Shown here: one piece after another, positions 24,521 to 34,582 of the stretch
Position numbering within the stretch: the first letter of the stretch is position 1
How the letters are laid out: each line of letters opens with the position of its first letter
NCBI RefSeq assembly: GCF_020623625.1
Contig: NC_060201.1
Span: 2,039,682 to 2,103,681 of the forward strand
Direction: 5' to 3'
DNA length: 64,000 nt
Source: Saccharomycodes ludwigii
Lineage: Eukaryota; Ascomycota; Saccharomycetes; Saccharomycodales; Saccharomycodaceae
Program-made: the position numbers and the translations under genes
The notes under the pieces: generated by a model
The model's database searches: none
What the model saw: the letters and a program-made list of their open reading frames with translations, nothing else
What the model was told of the DNA's origin: nothing

Positions 24521-24645
24521 TGGGTGTTTTTTTTTTGTTCTTTTTTCTTTGAAATAAAACAGATTATATAAAACGAACTTAAAAATATGTAAATATCTTT
24601 TATTTTGCTTTTTTTTTTAAATAGGTAATAAATAACTGAACGTTA

Positions 24646-25494
24646 TCATAACATTCTACAAATTTCTGGGTCATTTTCAACCTCACTTAGGTCATCTAAT
24701 TGATCCCACCATTTATATAACAAACTTTCACAAATTAATTTGAACCATGGTGTAAACTTCAAAGATGGGTCAGCAAACATGTCTTGCAATTCTTTTTTCG
24801 AGACGTATTTGTAATCCCTAACTTCATTTAGATTGGGTATTATATCCAAGTCATGATTTTCATTAATTTTATAAAATAAAATGTAGTCAATTTCGTGTTC
24901 TCCCCATGGACCATTACTTGGGGCCATGTAATGGATTCTATTCAAAAAATGGAATTTACCATTAGAAACGGTTTGGTGAGATGGAATGCCCAATTCATGT
25001 TCTAACTTTCTGATGGCAGCGACTTTGGCACCATCTACTTTTTTAGCCAAACTTGAATTGAAACCTAATTCATCATCTACACATAATGGATGTGAGCAGC
25101 AGGTATTTGTCCATAAATCTGGGAATGTAATCTTTTCAGAGGCACGTTGTTGTAGCAATAATTTCCCCTCATTATTAAAGATGAAAACGGAAAATGCTCT
25201 ATGTAACAAACCCTGATCGATATTGGTCATTAAATGACATAATTTTTTGGTCCCGGCACCGATAGCATTGTCGTCATAATCTAAGACAATACAATTTTCA
25301 TTCATTAGTCTAATTTGTTCTTCGTCATGACCTTTGAAAACATCTTGAGTAGTAGTACCTTTCTGGCCTTGTTCTTCCTCTTCTTCGCTCGAGGCTGTAT
25401 TTGGTCGACTAGATAGAGGAATAACTGCTGGAAACTTTGATAAGATATCAGAGGCTTTCAATGATTGAACGAGTGTTTCATAAGGTGAAGTCAT
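24646..25494 (-). CDS. IDI1: IDI1: isopentenyl-diphosphate delta-isomerase
   Basis: Interconverts isopentenyl and dimethylallyl diphosphate, an essential step toward sterols, dolichol and quinone side chains. The product is 282 aa against 288. It is a Nudix-fold enzyme: TNTCCSHPL carries the catalytic cysteine, a Nudix-like helix follows in [14 protein letters not shown], and [10 protein letters not shown] carries the catalytic glutamate. An acidic, low-complexity insert lies at about residues 30-45. It is convergent with MRM1 and divergent with BFR1, which interleaves YPL117C with the YOR201-YOR198 track. Confidence 0.96.
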   Translation of the reverse strand: MTSPYETLVQSLKASDILSKFPAVIPLSSRPNTASSEEEEEQGQKGTTTQDVFKGHDEEQIRLMNENCIVLDYDDNAIGAGTKKLCHLMTNIDQGLLHRAFSVFIFNNEGKLLLQQRASEKITFPDLWTNTCCSHPLCVDDELGFNSSLAKKVDGAKVAAIRKLEHELGIPSHQTVSNGKFHFLNRIHYMAPSNGPWGEHEIDYILFYKINENHDLDIIPNLNEVRDYKYVSKKELQDMFADPSLKFTPWFKLICESLLYKWWDQLDDLSEVENDPEICRML

Positions 25495-26267
25495 TTCTTT
25501 TTCCTTTGATTGGTTGCTTGGTGAAGATTGGATGTTTATATTTGAGCGGGAAGAAAGGAACGAAAAAGGGCTATTATTATTTGAAGCGAATTAATAGATT
25601 GAATTTTTTTTTTTTTTTTCTTTTCGAAAATGTTGTAATATTTGTGGATGTAGAAATAAAAGCAGTATGGCCGGGTATTATTGTTGGGGCGTTTTTTTTT
25701 TTTTTTTTTTATTATTATTATTATTAAATATAAAAAAAAGAAAAGAAAAGAAAAGAAAACTTTGATTAATTCGGAAAGAACAGCAAGCTTTTTTTTTTAT
25801 TTTTCTGCGTGTAAAAAAAGAAAAATAAAAAAAGTTTTGTTGTCTTTTTCAATTTCAATTTTGATTCTAATTTTTGTTTTGCTGTATAAAAATTTGTTCA
25901 GATTTTCATACACAGAAAAAAAAAACAAACAATAATAATAATAAACCCACACCCTTCCCCTCCCATACTTAACAAATTTCCAACTAAATCTTGATTTGTT
26001 TTTGTTTTGTTTAATTGATTAATTTTAATTAAACAAAACAAAAACAAATAATTTAGGAAAAAAAAAAAAAAAAAAAATTTTTTTCTCTCTTTCTTTCTCT
26101 CTCTCTCTCTCTCTCTCTTTTTCCTTCTTAATATATTCACATTTCCCTTTTGTAATTCAATTTAAAGTTTACACTTAATTCATCACCAAATATCATTCCA
26201 AGTTAAGTCATTTACTCAAAATACTTAACATTTGAAGCAAATCATCCTTATTCCAATTGCTTATACA

Positions 26268-26301
<34 letters not shown>

Positions 26302-26329
26302 CAAAAAATTAACAAGTTAAAAAAAAAAA
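25495..26329. other. IDI1-BFR1 divergent intergenic region
   Basis: About 835 bp without a gene. Contents are T-runs near 25604-25619 and 25691-25710, an AAAAG repeat near 25738-25758, the perfect inverted repeat at 25994-26049, an A-run at about 26060-26077, a (CT)n run at 26085-26118, and an A-run of about 26 at 26276-26301 in the BFR1 leader. Confidence 0.7.
25994..26049. repeat. Perfect 23-bp inverted repeat, 10-bp spacer
   Basis: The left arm at 25994-26016 is the exact reverse complement of the right arm at 26027-26049, separated by ten bases (26017-26026). It could form a cruciform or a 23-bp RNA hairpin. It lies 280 bp upstream of the BFR1 start codon. Confidence 0.9.
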
Positions 26330-27805
26330 ATGTCTGATTCTGCAACTTCCAACAAAAGCAACGGCAACCGTCGTTTCCGTTCTAACATTAAAAGGCCAGA
26401 TGTTAGCACCAGAGATAAAAAATTGGAATTATTGAATGCTCAATTGAAAAAAATTAATTTAGAAGTTGAAAACATTCGCTCTAAAATTGATAGCTCCAAC
26501 TCTTCTCCAAGCAATAATAAGAGACAAACTTTACAAACAGAATTGAAAGATATTATCAAGACTCAAGCCGATTTGAAAGCTAAGAGACAACAATTCCAAG
26601 ATAAAATTAAAGTTTGTGATTCAAAATTGAAAAAAATCCAGGCTGACATTGATTCTAAATTGAGTTCTTCTGGTAACGGTAGTGCCATGAAGAAATACTC
26701 TTCTGAAGCTGATGTCAAGGATAGACTACAAAATATTGAAGATCAGATGAGCAGTGGTGAATTGAGTATTGTTGAAGAAAAAAAACTAGTCAAGGAGGAA
26801 GTTACTTTGCAGAGATTACTCAAATCTTTCCGTCAAATCGAACCGTTAAGAAAAGAACAAGAAGCTTTGAAACTAGAAATCTCTCAATTGAAATCTCAAG
26901 TATTTGAATTGAACCCAAGAGATATCAGTACTAAATTTGAAAAAATCAATAATGAATTGAATGAATTAAGAGAAGCTAATAGTACTGTTCAAAACGGTAG
27001 ACAATTGTTGTTTAATAAAAGAACGGCCTTGTACTCTAAGAGAGATGAAATTTTTGCCAAAATTAGACAAACCAGAGAAGATTTTGACAATGAATTTAAG
27101 GCCTATAGATTGAAAGTGGAAAAGGAAAAATTAAAGAGAGAAGAGGAGGAAAAATTATCAAAATTATTGGAACAAAAAGATTCCGACTTGGGTAAATTGC
27201 AAGAAAAATTAATTCATGCCCAGACTCCAGCTTTTACCTATGAATTGGGTAATATTGAAAATGTTTTGGTTCTATTAGATCCAACCTTTGTTAAACCAAA
27301 AACCGGGTTATTTGATTCTGATAAAACTGCGACTGTTCCTGGTTTAGATACCAATGTTAAGAAAGTTGCTGTCAGCAGTGAAGGTTTAGTTCCATTGAAA
27401 ACTAAAAAACAATTGGAACCACAACACCCACTTGGTAAGAAAGGTAAGAAGTATAAAAAACATCAGAATGCATCTTCTGTTGGTGCTGGCAAGTCTTTTG
27501 CATTGGAGCCATCCACCATTAGTGTTTTGGCTGAATTGGATATTATTGTTCCATTGAATGCTGAAGAAGTTTCTGGTACTGTTGAACAATTAAAGAAGAA
27601 ACACCAAGAATACCTTGATGCACAAGAAGAGCAAACTAAAGTAAATATTAAGGCTGTTGAGGATAAGATTGCCGAAGTTGAACAAGCTTATGCTGAGAAG
27701 GAGGCGGAAGTCAAAAAACAGTTGGAAGAGAAGAAATTAAAGGAACAAAAAGAAAAAGAAGAAGAAGAAGACGAAGAAGAAGAAGAAAAAACCAAGGATA
27801 ATTAA
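26330..27805 (+). CDS. BFR1: BFR1: polysome- and ER-associated mRNP protein
   Basis: RNA-binding coiled-coil protein that associates with Scp160 on polysomes and the ER, affecting secretion-related mRNAs and ploidy. The product is 491 aa against 470. It is almost wholly helical and charged: coiled coil from about residue 28 to 295, a linker containing KKGKKYKKHQN near 370, then a C-terminal coiled coil ending in a lysine/glutamate tail. The N-terminal KRPDVSTRDKKLE is typical. The ATG directly follows a ten-base A-run. It is convergent with MCA1, as in S. cerevisiae (YOR198C-YOR197W). Confidence 0.94.
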   Translation: MSDSATSNKSNGNRRFRSNIKRPDVSTRDKKLELLNAQLKKINLEVENIRSKIDSSNSSPSNNKRQTLQTELKDIIKTQADLKAKRQQFQDKIKVCDSKLKKIQADIDSKLSSSGNGSAMKKYSSEADVKDRLQNIEDQMSSGELSIVEEKKLVKEEVTLQRLLKSFRQIEPLRKEQEALKLEISQLKSQVFELNPRDISTKFEKINNELNELREANSTVQNGRQLLFNKRTALYSKRDEIFAKIRQTREDFDNEFKAYRLKVEKEKLKREEEEKLSKLLEQKDSDLGKLQEKLIHAQTPAFTYELGNIENVLVLLDPTFVKPKTGLFDSDKTATVPGLDTNVKKVAVSSEGLVPLKTKKQLEPQHPLGKKGKKYKKHQNASSVGAGKSFALEPSTISVLAELDIIVPLNAEEVSGTVEQLKKKHQEYLDAQEEQTKVNIKAVEDKIAEVEQAYAEKEAEVKKQLEEKKLKEQKEKEEEEDEEEEEKTKDN

Positions 27806-27954
27806 AAGCGATTACACCTTTCTAGATTATTATGTACAAATAAGATAATACAATTTATTTAACCTTTTTTTTTTCTCTTTTTCTTTTCTTTTTCTCATTT
27901 TTCTTTTTACATTTACTCTTAATATTACCATAAATTTCACTAATATTATAGAGT

Positions 27955-27996
<42 letters not shown>

Positions 27997-28057
27997 AGTA
28001 AGCATGTGTCACAAAATACAGTACATAACAAAAATATGGTGACTTTTGCTCTTTTAA

Positions 28058-29521
28058 CTACATAATAAACGGTAAATTAACATCAATTGGGTGTGAAGCG
28101 GATAGTTGTGGTTTTTGTGTATACTTTCCACTCAATTCAGTTCTCATGTTCTGTAGTAAAGTTAAATAGGTTTGTTGAGACTGTGAATTTAAAACAGTTA
28201 AAAAGGCCCATGACATTGCACCACCAGCTCTGCCGTTTTCTTGAGCATCAGCACTAGTTTGATTATCTTTGCTACCACTGAGCATAATGACATCAGCTGG
28301 TGAAAATTTTAATTGTTTTATTTTATCTCTTTCTTCTTTGCTTAATTTATGCCCACCTTTGGTAACTGTCTGGAACATATTAGTTAGGCCGCTGATCAAA
28401 GCCTGCTTATTACCTGTTGCATAGCTAATCGCAGCTTGTAGCCCCTCAGAACCCAATTCTTTATAAATATTAGGCTCTTTAATTAACCCCTTTGTGGAAT
28501 AAGTATAAGGTAAGTCCAAAACAGTTCCAGAATGACAACTATCAAACAAAGCAGTTAATCTACAACCCTGAGGTAAAGGCTTGACCATAATGTCATGCAG
28601 TTCATCATCAATTATGGGTCCTGCGGTTTGAAAATCAACAGGATAAATAACATCATCTAAACCATCATCTTCATCACCATCTTGATCTTCCACTTGACCA
28701 CCATGTCCCGAGTAATGAAATGCTAACGAATCATTAGGTTGCGCATTTGAAACTAACCATCTCATCGCCCTAATCATATTTTCACGGGTAGGCACCTTGG
28801 ATAAATTAGATTGATCGTCAGTAAGCACTACAATATCATCTGGATTATAACCGAAATGGTTTACCAAAAAAGTTTGCATGTTAGAAACATCATTAATACA
28901 ACCGTGTAATTCGTTCTGAGTACCTATATAATTAATACCAATTAAAAGAGCCTTTTTCTTCCCTGAACATTGGGAATATTGAAATTTTAACTGATCATTC
29001 ATAAAATATTGTGTATCAGTTGGAAGTGGTGCGGTCTGCGCTGATGGCTGAACATAGTTTGATGGTGGTGGTGCTGAAGGACGTGAGTATTGTTGATTGT
29101 TGTAATTTTGGTTTTGATAGTTTGAAGAAGATTGTGATGGTGGAACCGGTGGCCTGGAGTAGCTACCTGATTCATTGTTATAATTTTGGTTTTGATAGTT
29201 TGAGGAAGATTGTGATGGTGGAGCCGGTGGCCTAGAGTAGTTACCTGATTCATTGTTATAGGATCTAGAATGTACTTCATCACCACTATACTCATTAGAC
29301 AGATACTGTGGTGGTGGTGGACCAGGTGGTGGCCTATAATACCTTTCGTCACTGTTGTTATAATTTAATTGTGAAGGTGGTGGGCCTGGCGGTGGCTTAT
29401 AGTATCCATCATTGTCATTATTATAGTTCAGTTGTGAAGGTGGTGGACCTGGTGGCGGTCTGTAGTTACCATTGCTAGATTGGTTGTTGTTGTAGGTATA
29501 AGAACCTCTACCCGGGAACAT
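28058..29521 (-). CDS. MCA1: MCA1 (YCA1): type I metacaspase
   Basis: Calcium-dependent arginine/lysine-specific cysteine protease linked to proteostasis and cell death. The product is 487 aa against about 432, the extra length lying in the N-terminal prodomain. Residues 1-165 are proline, glutamine, asparagine and tyrosine rich, with repeated PPPGPPPSQLNYNN units and a 26-residue tandem duplication. The catalytic histidine is H273 in HYSGHGGQ and the catalytic cysteine is C329 in LFDSCHSG, separated by 56 residues as in the yeast enzyme. The acidic EDQDGDEDDG loop follows. The prodomain is prion-like in composition. Confidence 0.96.
   Translation of the reverse strand: MFPGRGSYTYNNNQSSNGNYRPPPGPPPSQLNYNNDNDGYYKPPPGPPPSQLNYNNSDERYYRPPPGPPPPQYLSNEYSGDEVHSRSYNNESGNYSRPPAPPSQSSSNYQNQNYNNESGSYSRPPVPPSQSSSNYQNQNYNNQQYSRPSAPPPSNYVQPSAQTAPLPTDTQYFMNDQLKFQYSQCSGKKKALLIGINYIGTQNELHGCINDVSNMQTFLVNHFGYNPDDIVVLTDDQSNLSKVPTRENMIRAMRWLVSNAQPNDSLAFHYSGHGGQVEDQDGDEDDGLDDVIYPVDFQTAGPIIDDELHDIMVKPLPQGCRLTALFDSCHSGTVLDLPYTYSTKGLIKEPNIYKELGSEGLQAAISYATGNKQALISGLTNMFQTVTKGGHKLSKEERDKIKQLKFSPADVIMLSGSKDNQTSADAQENGRAGGAMSWAFLTVLNSQSQQTYLTLLQNMRTELSGKYTQKPQLSASHPIDVNLPFIM
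29105..29260 (-). repeat. Tandem 78-bp duplication in the MCA1 prodomain
   Basis: Two adjacent 78-bp units encode residues 88-113 and 114-139, which differ at only two residues (N/S and A/V). They extend the N/Q/P-rich prodomain. Confidence 0.85.
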
Positions 29522-31458
29522 CTTTAATTACTTTTTTGCTTGTGAAATGTTCTTTTTTTTTTTTTTTTTTTCTTTCCCTCTATTTATTTTAATGGATTTG
29601 ATGTAATTTTCAATAATTACAAAAATAAAAATTAAAAGAGAAAAAAAGGCGCTAAAAAGAAAGTTCTAAAATTAATTAGACATTTGAGATTACTAGAAAT
29701 AAAATATTATAAATCTTTGAGGATATTATATATATATATTTTTTTTTCTTTCTTTCTTTCTTTCTTTCTTTCCGGCTTTGATATATTGAGTGAAGCGGAT
29801 TGTATTTAACCGTAGCAACTTGAAAACAAAAAAAAAAACGAAGAAAAAAAAGAAAAAGGAAAAAAAGAAAAACAAAAAAAAAAGAAAATTCAATCATTAT
29901 AACTTAATATCATCTTCATTCAACAAAAGTAGAACAACTTTAGCAATCCTGAAAAAGTAAACTTTAATCATTTCAAAAAGTGTTTAAGAAATACTTTAGT
30001 TTCTCATTTTCTTACAAAGAAGGAAAAAATTACATTGGCTTATTGATAAAATCTATTTTCTTTATATAAAATAATATATCTGCAATCTATTCGAAATATA
30101 CATAATAAAGGTAAATAAACGTGTGTCAGTGACACAATAAATATAAATAAAATGAAAATAAATACGAAACTGCAGCTGAATAAAAAAAAAAAAATTCTAG
30201 GTAACATCCACTTTTGAAATGACCAAGTCAATATTAGAAAGAAACACCCTAGCAAAAAATATAAATATATCTTTGGTTCTGGATTTTCAAGGACACCATC
30301 AAGACTCTCAGTAAATAAAAAGATTTCGTATTTCACCTTTATTTGAAACAATTTTAAAATTAAAAGATTTCAGAAGAAGATTGATTATATATTCTGAAGG
30401 ATTTTCTATTAAAAAAAAAAACATTATGTATCGAGAGAACGTAATTTTTGTATTGAGGTTTTAGTAAGTACTAGAGTTTTATTTGAGCAGTATAAAATTT
30501 TATTCATAAGAAATATTTTTAACAAAATTTTCAGACACAGAATGAAACAAAAAGTTAATACTGGCAATAATAACTTAATTTATAAGCTACAACCCATATT
30601 TTTTTATTAATGAGGGAAGGAAAAGTTTAAAAAAGAATAAAGTACTCTTTTACTAGTTACGCTAAAATGAGTTTGATTAAAATTAATATTAAGGATAACT
30701 TTGATGTCAATACTAGTATTTTATTAAGCAACTGCTACAACTATTTCTGGAAAGACACCATTGAAAATATTAAGTAGAGATTATATACCTAGATGTAGTA
30801 GCAATGTCGGTGCTAACATTTTTTTAAATGGCCTGCCTTATGGAGGATTTGCTTCTAATCCTAATATTTGGTAAATTTTTAAGTTGGTAGTTTCAATATA
30901 GATGTTTTATCCTTTAAGCAACTTTAATTTTGAATCATTCTTACGTAATCAATGACCTGATTGTCTGTCATACCTTTTTGTTGTATACCAACATCAACTA
31001 ATTTTTTTTTTTTTTTTTTTTTTAATAACTATTTAACCGACCATTTACTTATTTATTTCGGATAAAAAGCGTAGACTCTCGTAAAAAAAAAAAAAAAAAA
31101 AAAAAAAAAGCAAACTTAGCCGATGAGCTCATCCCTAAAAAAGTATTTCGGATATTAAATCGTTACGCGGAGCAATTTATTACTAATCCAAAAAAAAAGG
31201 GTATTAATATTATATCAAATTCTTATATTAGTAATAATAATAATATCAATAATAATAAAAACTGAATTTTTTTGAAAAATAAGGTCATATATAGATACAT
31301 ATATATATATATAACATGCCAAGGATAATATGTGTTGAAATAAAGAGACAAATGAAAATATAATTCCTATTTATAACCTATTATTCTAGTAGTAGCAAAG
31401 TATAGAAGAAAAAAACAAAAAAAAACAAACAAAAAGACAAGTATAAAATCAAACATTA
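29522..31458. other. Long intergenic region at the junction of two synteny blocks
   Basis: About 1.9 kb between two divergent genes. It carries TTTC repeats near 29749-29772, A/T homopolymers (29555-29570, 31003-31023, 31084-31109), and a short coding-like scrap at about 30667-30871 listed separately. I see no intact gene. Confidence 0.6.
30667..30871 (+). pseudogene. Possible degraded coding fragment, unidentified
   Basis: An ATG-initiated frame of 36 codons (MSLIKINIKDNFDVN...) overlaps another frame of about 46 codons containing TPLKILSRDYIPRCSS and IFLNGLPYGGF. Their composition is more protein-like than surrounding spacer. I do not recognise a family. It may be a decayed host gene at the synteny junction, or chance. 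Confidence 0.2.
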
Positions 31459-32607
31459 ATGTATCCTACCACCATTCCAGAAACTATGCAAGCCATCGTA
31501 TTTGATGGTGAAAAAGCAGTCTTAGAAAAAAATGTCCCTGTTCCTAAATTAGGAAAAGACACTGATTTGCTAGTTAAAGTCAAAGCTGTTGCTGGTAACC
31601 CCACTGATTGGAAACACATTGAATATAAGATTGGCCCTAAAGGTTGCATTGTTGGTTGTGATTTGTCAGGTATTGTTGTTAAAGTAGGTTCTAAAGTTGA
31701 TCCTGAAAAATTTAAAGTTGGTGATGAGGTTTGTTCCTTTGTGCATGGATGTGCTGTTCTACACCCGGAAAACGGTGCATTTGCCGAATACAGCGTTGTT
31801 TCCTCACTTGTAGCTTTAAAATTGGAAAATTTAAAAGTTGAAACCAAAGATGAAGTTCCGGAGGGTCCAATTGTCTCCTTTGAAAGCGCTGCCAGTCTAC
31901 CAGTTGCATTATACACTGCTGCTGTCGCGTCTACCTACATTTACCACAACAAAATTGAAATTCCCACCACTCCAAATGAAGTCCCACAAAATGGCAAAGA
32001 TTCTGTTTTCTTAATATGGGGTGGTGCTACAAGTGTTGGTCAAAACATGATTCAGGTCTTAAAGCATACCAATGCTTACAGCAAAATTATTGTTGTTGCC
32101 TCTAAAAAACATGAAAAGTTATTAAAGGAATATGGCGCTACTGAACTTTTTGACTACCACGAGCCTGATGTCGTTTCAAAGATAAAGGCCAAATACCCAA
32201 ATATTCACCATGCTTTAGATACGGTTTCTATTATTCCAACTTTTAATGACACTTATAGGGTTGTCGTTCCGGATGAAAAAAGTATTGTCGGTAATTTGAT
32301 GAATTACACTTCTGAAATGATTGATGCTTCCATTTTGAATGATAAAGTTTGTTTAAGTTCCATCCTCTTGTATTCTATTTCTGGAGAGGAAATTCCATTT
32401 GCCAACGGCAGTGTTATTCCTAAAAACCCGGAATTTGTTGAAATTGCCGTTAAAACTATGAATGATGTAAATAAATTAATATACGCCAATAAAATTAAAC
32501 ATATGCCGTTAAAAATTTTCCATAATGGATTGGAAGATATCCCAGAAATTTTACATGGCATTCAAATCGGTAAAAATTCTGGCGTTAAGTTTATTGCTAG
32601 TATTTAA
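31459..32607 (+). CDS. Zinc-independent medium-chain reductase (YNL134C/YCR102C/YLR460C family)
   Basis: Probable NAD(P)H-dependent enoyl or aldehyde reductase, cytosolic. The product is 382 aa against about 376 for YNL134C. Family signature blocks are IPETMQAIVFDGEKAV at the start, VAGNPTDWKHI, GCDLSGIVVKVG, the Rossmann segment LIWGGATSVGQNMIQ, and VVASKKHEKLLKEYGA followed by ELFDYH. It lacks the zinc-ligand cysteines of true alcohol dehydrogenases. Substrate is unknown; the S. cerevisiae relatives are stress-inducible. It belongs to neither flanking ancestral block, so its position is a rearrangement or lineage-specific insertion. Confidence 0.9.
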   Translation: MYPTTIPETMQAIVFDGEKAVLEKNVPVPKLGKDTDLLVKVKAVAGNPTDWKHIEYKIGPKGCIVGCDLSGIVVKVGSKVDPEKFKVGDEVCSFVHGCAVLHPENGAFAEYSVVSSLVALKLENLKVETKDEVPEGPIVSFESAASLPVALYTAAVASTYIYHNKIEIPTTPNEVPQNGKDSVFLIWGGATSVGQNMIQVLKHTNAYSKIIVVASKKHEKLLKEYGATELFDYHEPDVVSKIKAKYPNIHHALDTVSIIPTFNDTYRVVVPDEKSIVGNLMNYTSEMIDASILNDKVCLSSILLYSISGEEIPFANGSVIPKNPEFVEIAVKTMNDVNKLIYANKIKHMPLKIFHNGLEDIPEILHGIQIGKNSGVKFIASI

Positions 32608-32890
32608 GGGGCTTTATAGCCACCTCGATACATAAACATATATAACGAGTGGTGCATATAACACACATATGCTAATATAAAAGTCTAATGTGAAAAATTT
32701 AATGCTTCCTGTAACTCAGTATAACATCTATAATGTGTCAAAAACAATGTATGAATAACATACATATTTACAAGTTAATTTTTTATCTATTTTTATATTT
32801 AACTCTTTTTTTTTCTCTTTTTTTTTTTCTTTTTTTTTTTTCTTTTTTTTTCTCTTTTTTTCTTTTTATTTTATTTCTCGAGAGCTTAGT

Positions 32891-33247
32891 TTAAAAAACA
32901 TTATCTGATTCGCCATCCAATCTGGGTACTCTAACGGGCTCCCAATCACCCTCTCCTAGGCCTTGTAATTTGTAGTATTCATCTTTAACATTAACCTGTC
33001 TTCTTTCCCTTTTCAAATTAACTAACTCCTCTTCATCTATAACATGTTGCTTGTCGTCGTGTTGCTCATATCTTACTGACGTAAAATTTGACAACCAAAA
33101 CGAAGCTAATACCATTAATGAACAAAATGGTAATCCATAATATAAAAATGGATTTTTATTTAACTTTTTTTGATATCTCCCCATTAATGTTGCATCATAT
33201 AATAGCTGTTCTCTTTTCGATCTGAATACTTTATTAGATAGCACCAT
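32891..33247 (-). CDS. COX16: COX16: cytochrome c oxidase assembly factor
   Basis: Mitochondrial inner-membrane protein needed for Cox1/Cox2 assembly. Starting at the ATG at 33247 the product is 118 aa, the length of the S. cerevisiae protein. An in-frame ATG at 33313 would add 22 lysine-rich residues and cannot be excluded. Conserved landmarks are LLYDATLMGRYQKKLNKNPF, a single transmembrane helix at about residues 33-53, SVRYEQHDDKQ, EEYY-like DEYYKLQGL and the C-terminal WEPVRVPRLDGESDNVF. It is YJL003W in S. cerevisiae, so it is not part of either YOR/YPL block. Confidence 0.95.
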   Translation of the reverse strand: MVLSNKVFRSKREQLLYDATLMGRYQKKLNKNPFLYYGLPFCSLMVLASFWLSNFTSVRYEQHDDKQHVIDEEELVNLKRERRQVNVKDEYYKLQGLGEGDWEPVRVPRLDGESDNVF

Positions 33248-33371
33248 TTTCTTATTTTTAACTAGATTTTCTCTCTTAATCTCTTTGGTTCTTTTTTGTA
33301 TATACAGAATCATCTTAAGTCAAAACTTGTAATTAATAAAAAAAAAAAATTAAATAGTGGAGGCTCTCCTA

Positions 33372-33410
<39 letters not shown>

Positions 33411-33673
33411 ATTTCTGTACCGGGTAATATACGGGGGAAAAAAAAACCTTCGAATATTTTACATAGAAATACTTGCCAACTTTTTATCATCTGTGAATAC
33501 CAATTCTAACACAAGTATAGATATTATGAAAAATGATTATAATCTTATCTTATCTTTCTTTCCGTTTTTGAAAATAAAACATATAGTGAATTATAGCCTT
33601 ATCATAGAACCTAACAACCAAGAAACAAAAGGGTGAAAAAAAAAGTAGTTTATATATTATACTGAAAAAATTC
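33248..33673. other. COX16-SPP1 divergent promoter
   Basis: About 430 bp with an A-run of about 29 at 33378-33406 and no other recognisable element. Confidence 0.6.
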
Positions 33674-34582
33674 ATGGTCAATAGTGATAGACAAGTGTAC
33701 TGTATATGTAAAAAACCGGATAATGGGCAATTGATGGTTGGCTGTGATGGATGTGATGATTGGTTTCATTTTAAATGTTTGAAAATAACACCCAACTATA
33801 AAAATTTAGTATATTCATTTTATTGTCCGGATTGTGAAAATAAATTGAATAAAAAAACTATTTGGAAAAGAAAGTGTAGATTGCCAAATTGTTTCCAGCC
33901 TATCGCTACTAATGATACCGAAATTAATGGTCAAAACAGCAAATATTGTTGTGAAGAGCATGGAATACAATACATTTCATCGCTGATAGATAGACTAGAA
34001 AATAGTGTAAATGTTAAAGTAAATGGCCGGATCATTGGTGATAATGATTTATTTGTTTTGAACAACATCAAAGATGTACAAGAATCGACGTTGGAACGAT
34101 CTCATGCTCATAAAGAAACTGAAGTTGTCACGGAAATCTCAGAAAATGGTCAAATTGAAGAAAGAATAGCCATATGTAACTTGCAAGATAACTTGGATAC
34201 TGCTGTAAAAAATAAGAAAAATTTGGAACGATATATTGAATGGATTAAAACAGTCACACAAGAATTAGATAGAGAAGAGAAAGAACAGCAACATATATCA
34301 GAAAGGGAAAGCTCTAGTGACAGTGTTACTGGTAAAAAAAACAAAACTTCCAACAAAAAAAGACGGGGTAATAGTAATATAAATAACAGTGATAGTGGCA
34401 GAAAACTAATATGTGGTTATGATAGGAATTTGACATTTGATAAAACAAAAAGTTGTCTATTGAGAAATTGTTCAAAGCACGACGATTGGATAGATACTCT
34501 GATGCAAAATTATGAAAATCAAATTGACAAGTTTCAATCTGACATCAAACAGTATAATTATTTACGAGGATTAGAATCATAA
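33674..34582 (+). CDS. SPP1: SPP1: PHD-finger subunit of COMPASS (Set1 complex)
   Basis: Reads H3K4 methylation and stimulates Set1 trimethylation; in meiosis it tethers hotspots to the chromosome axis through Mer2. The product is 302 aa against about 353. The PHD finger spans residues 8-56 with the C4HC3 pattern CICKKPDNGQLMVGCDGCDDWFH...C...FYCPDC. A second cysteine/histidine cluster follows (CRLPNCFQP...KYCCEEH). A serine/lysine-rich linker lies near 215-240, and the C-terminus carries CGYDRNLTFDKTKSCLLRNCSKHDDW, typical of Spp1/CXXC1. It opens block B beside UME1, as in YPL138C-YPL139C. Confidence 0.95.
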   Translation: MVNSDRQVYCICKKPDNGQLMVGCDGCDDWFHFKCLKITPNYKNLVYSFYCPDCENKLNKKTIWKRKCRLPNCFQPIATNDTEINGQNSKYCCEEHGIQYISSLIDRLENSVNVKVNGRIIGDNDLFVLNNIKDVQESTLERSHAHKETEVVTEISENGQIEERIAICNLQDNLDTAVKNKKNLERYIEWIKTVTQELDREEKEQQHISERESSSDSVTGKKNKTSNKKRRGNSNINNSDSGRKLICGYDRNLTFDKTKSCLLRNCSKHDDWIDTLMQNYENQIDKFQSDIKQYNYLRGLES

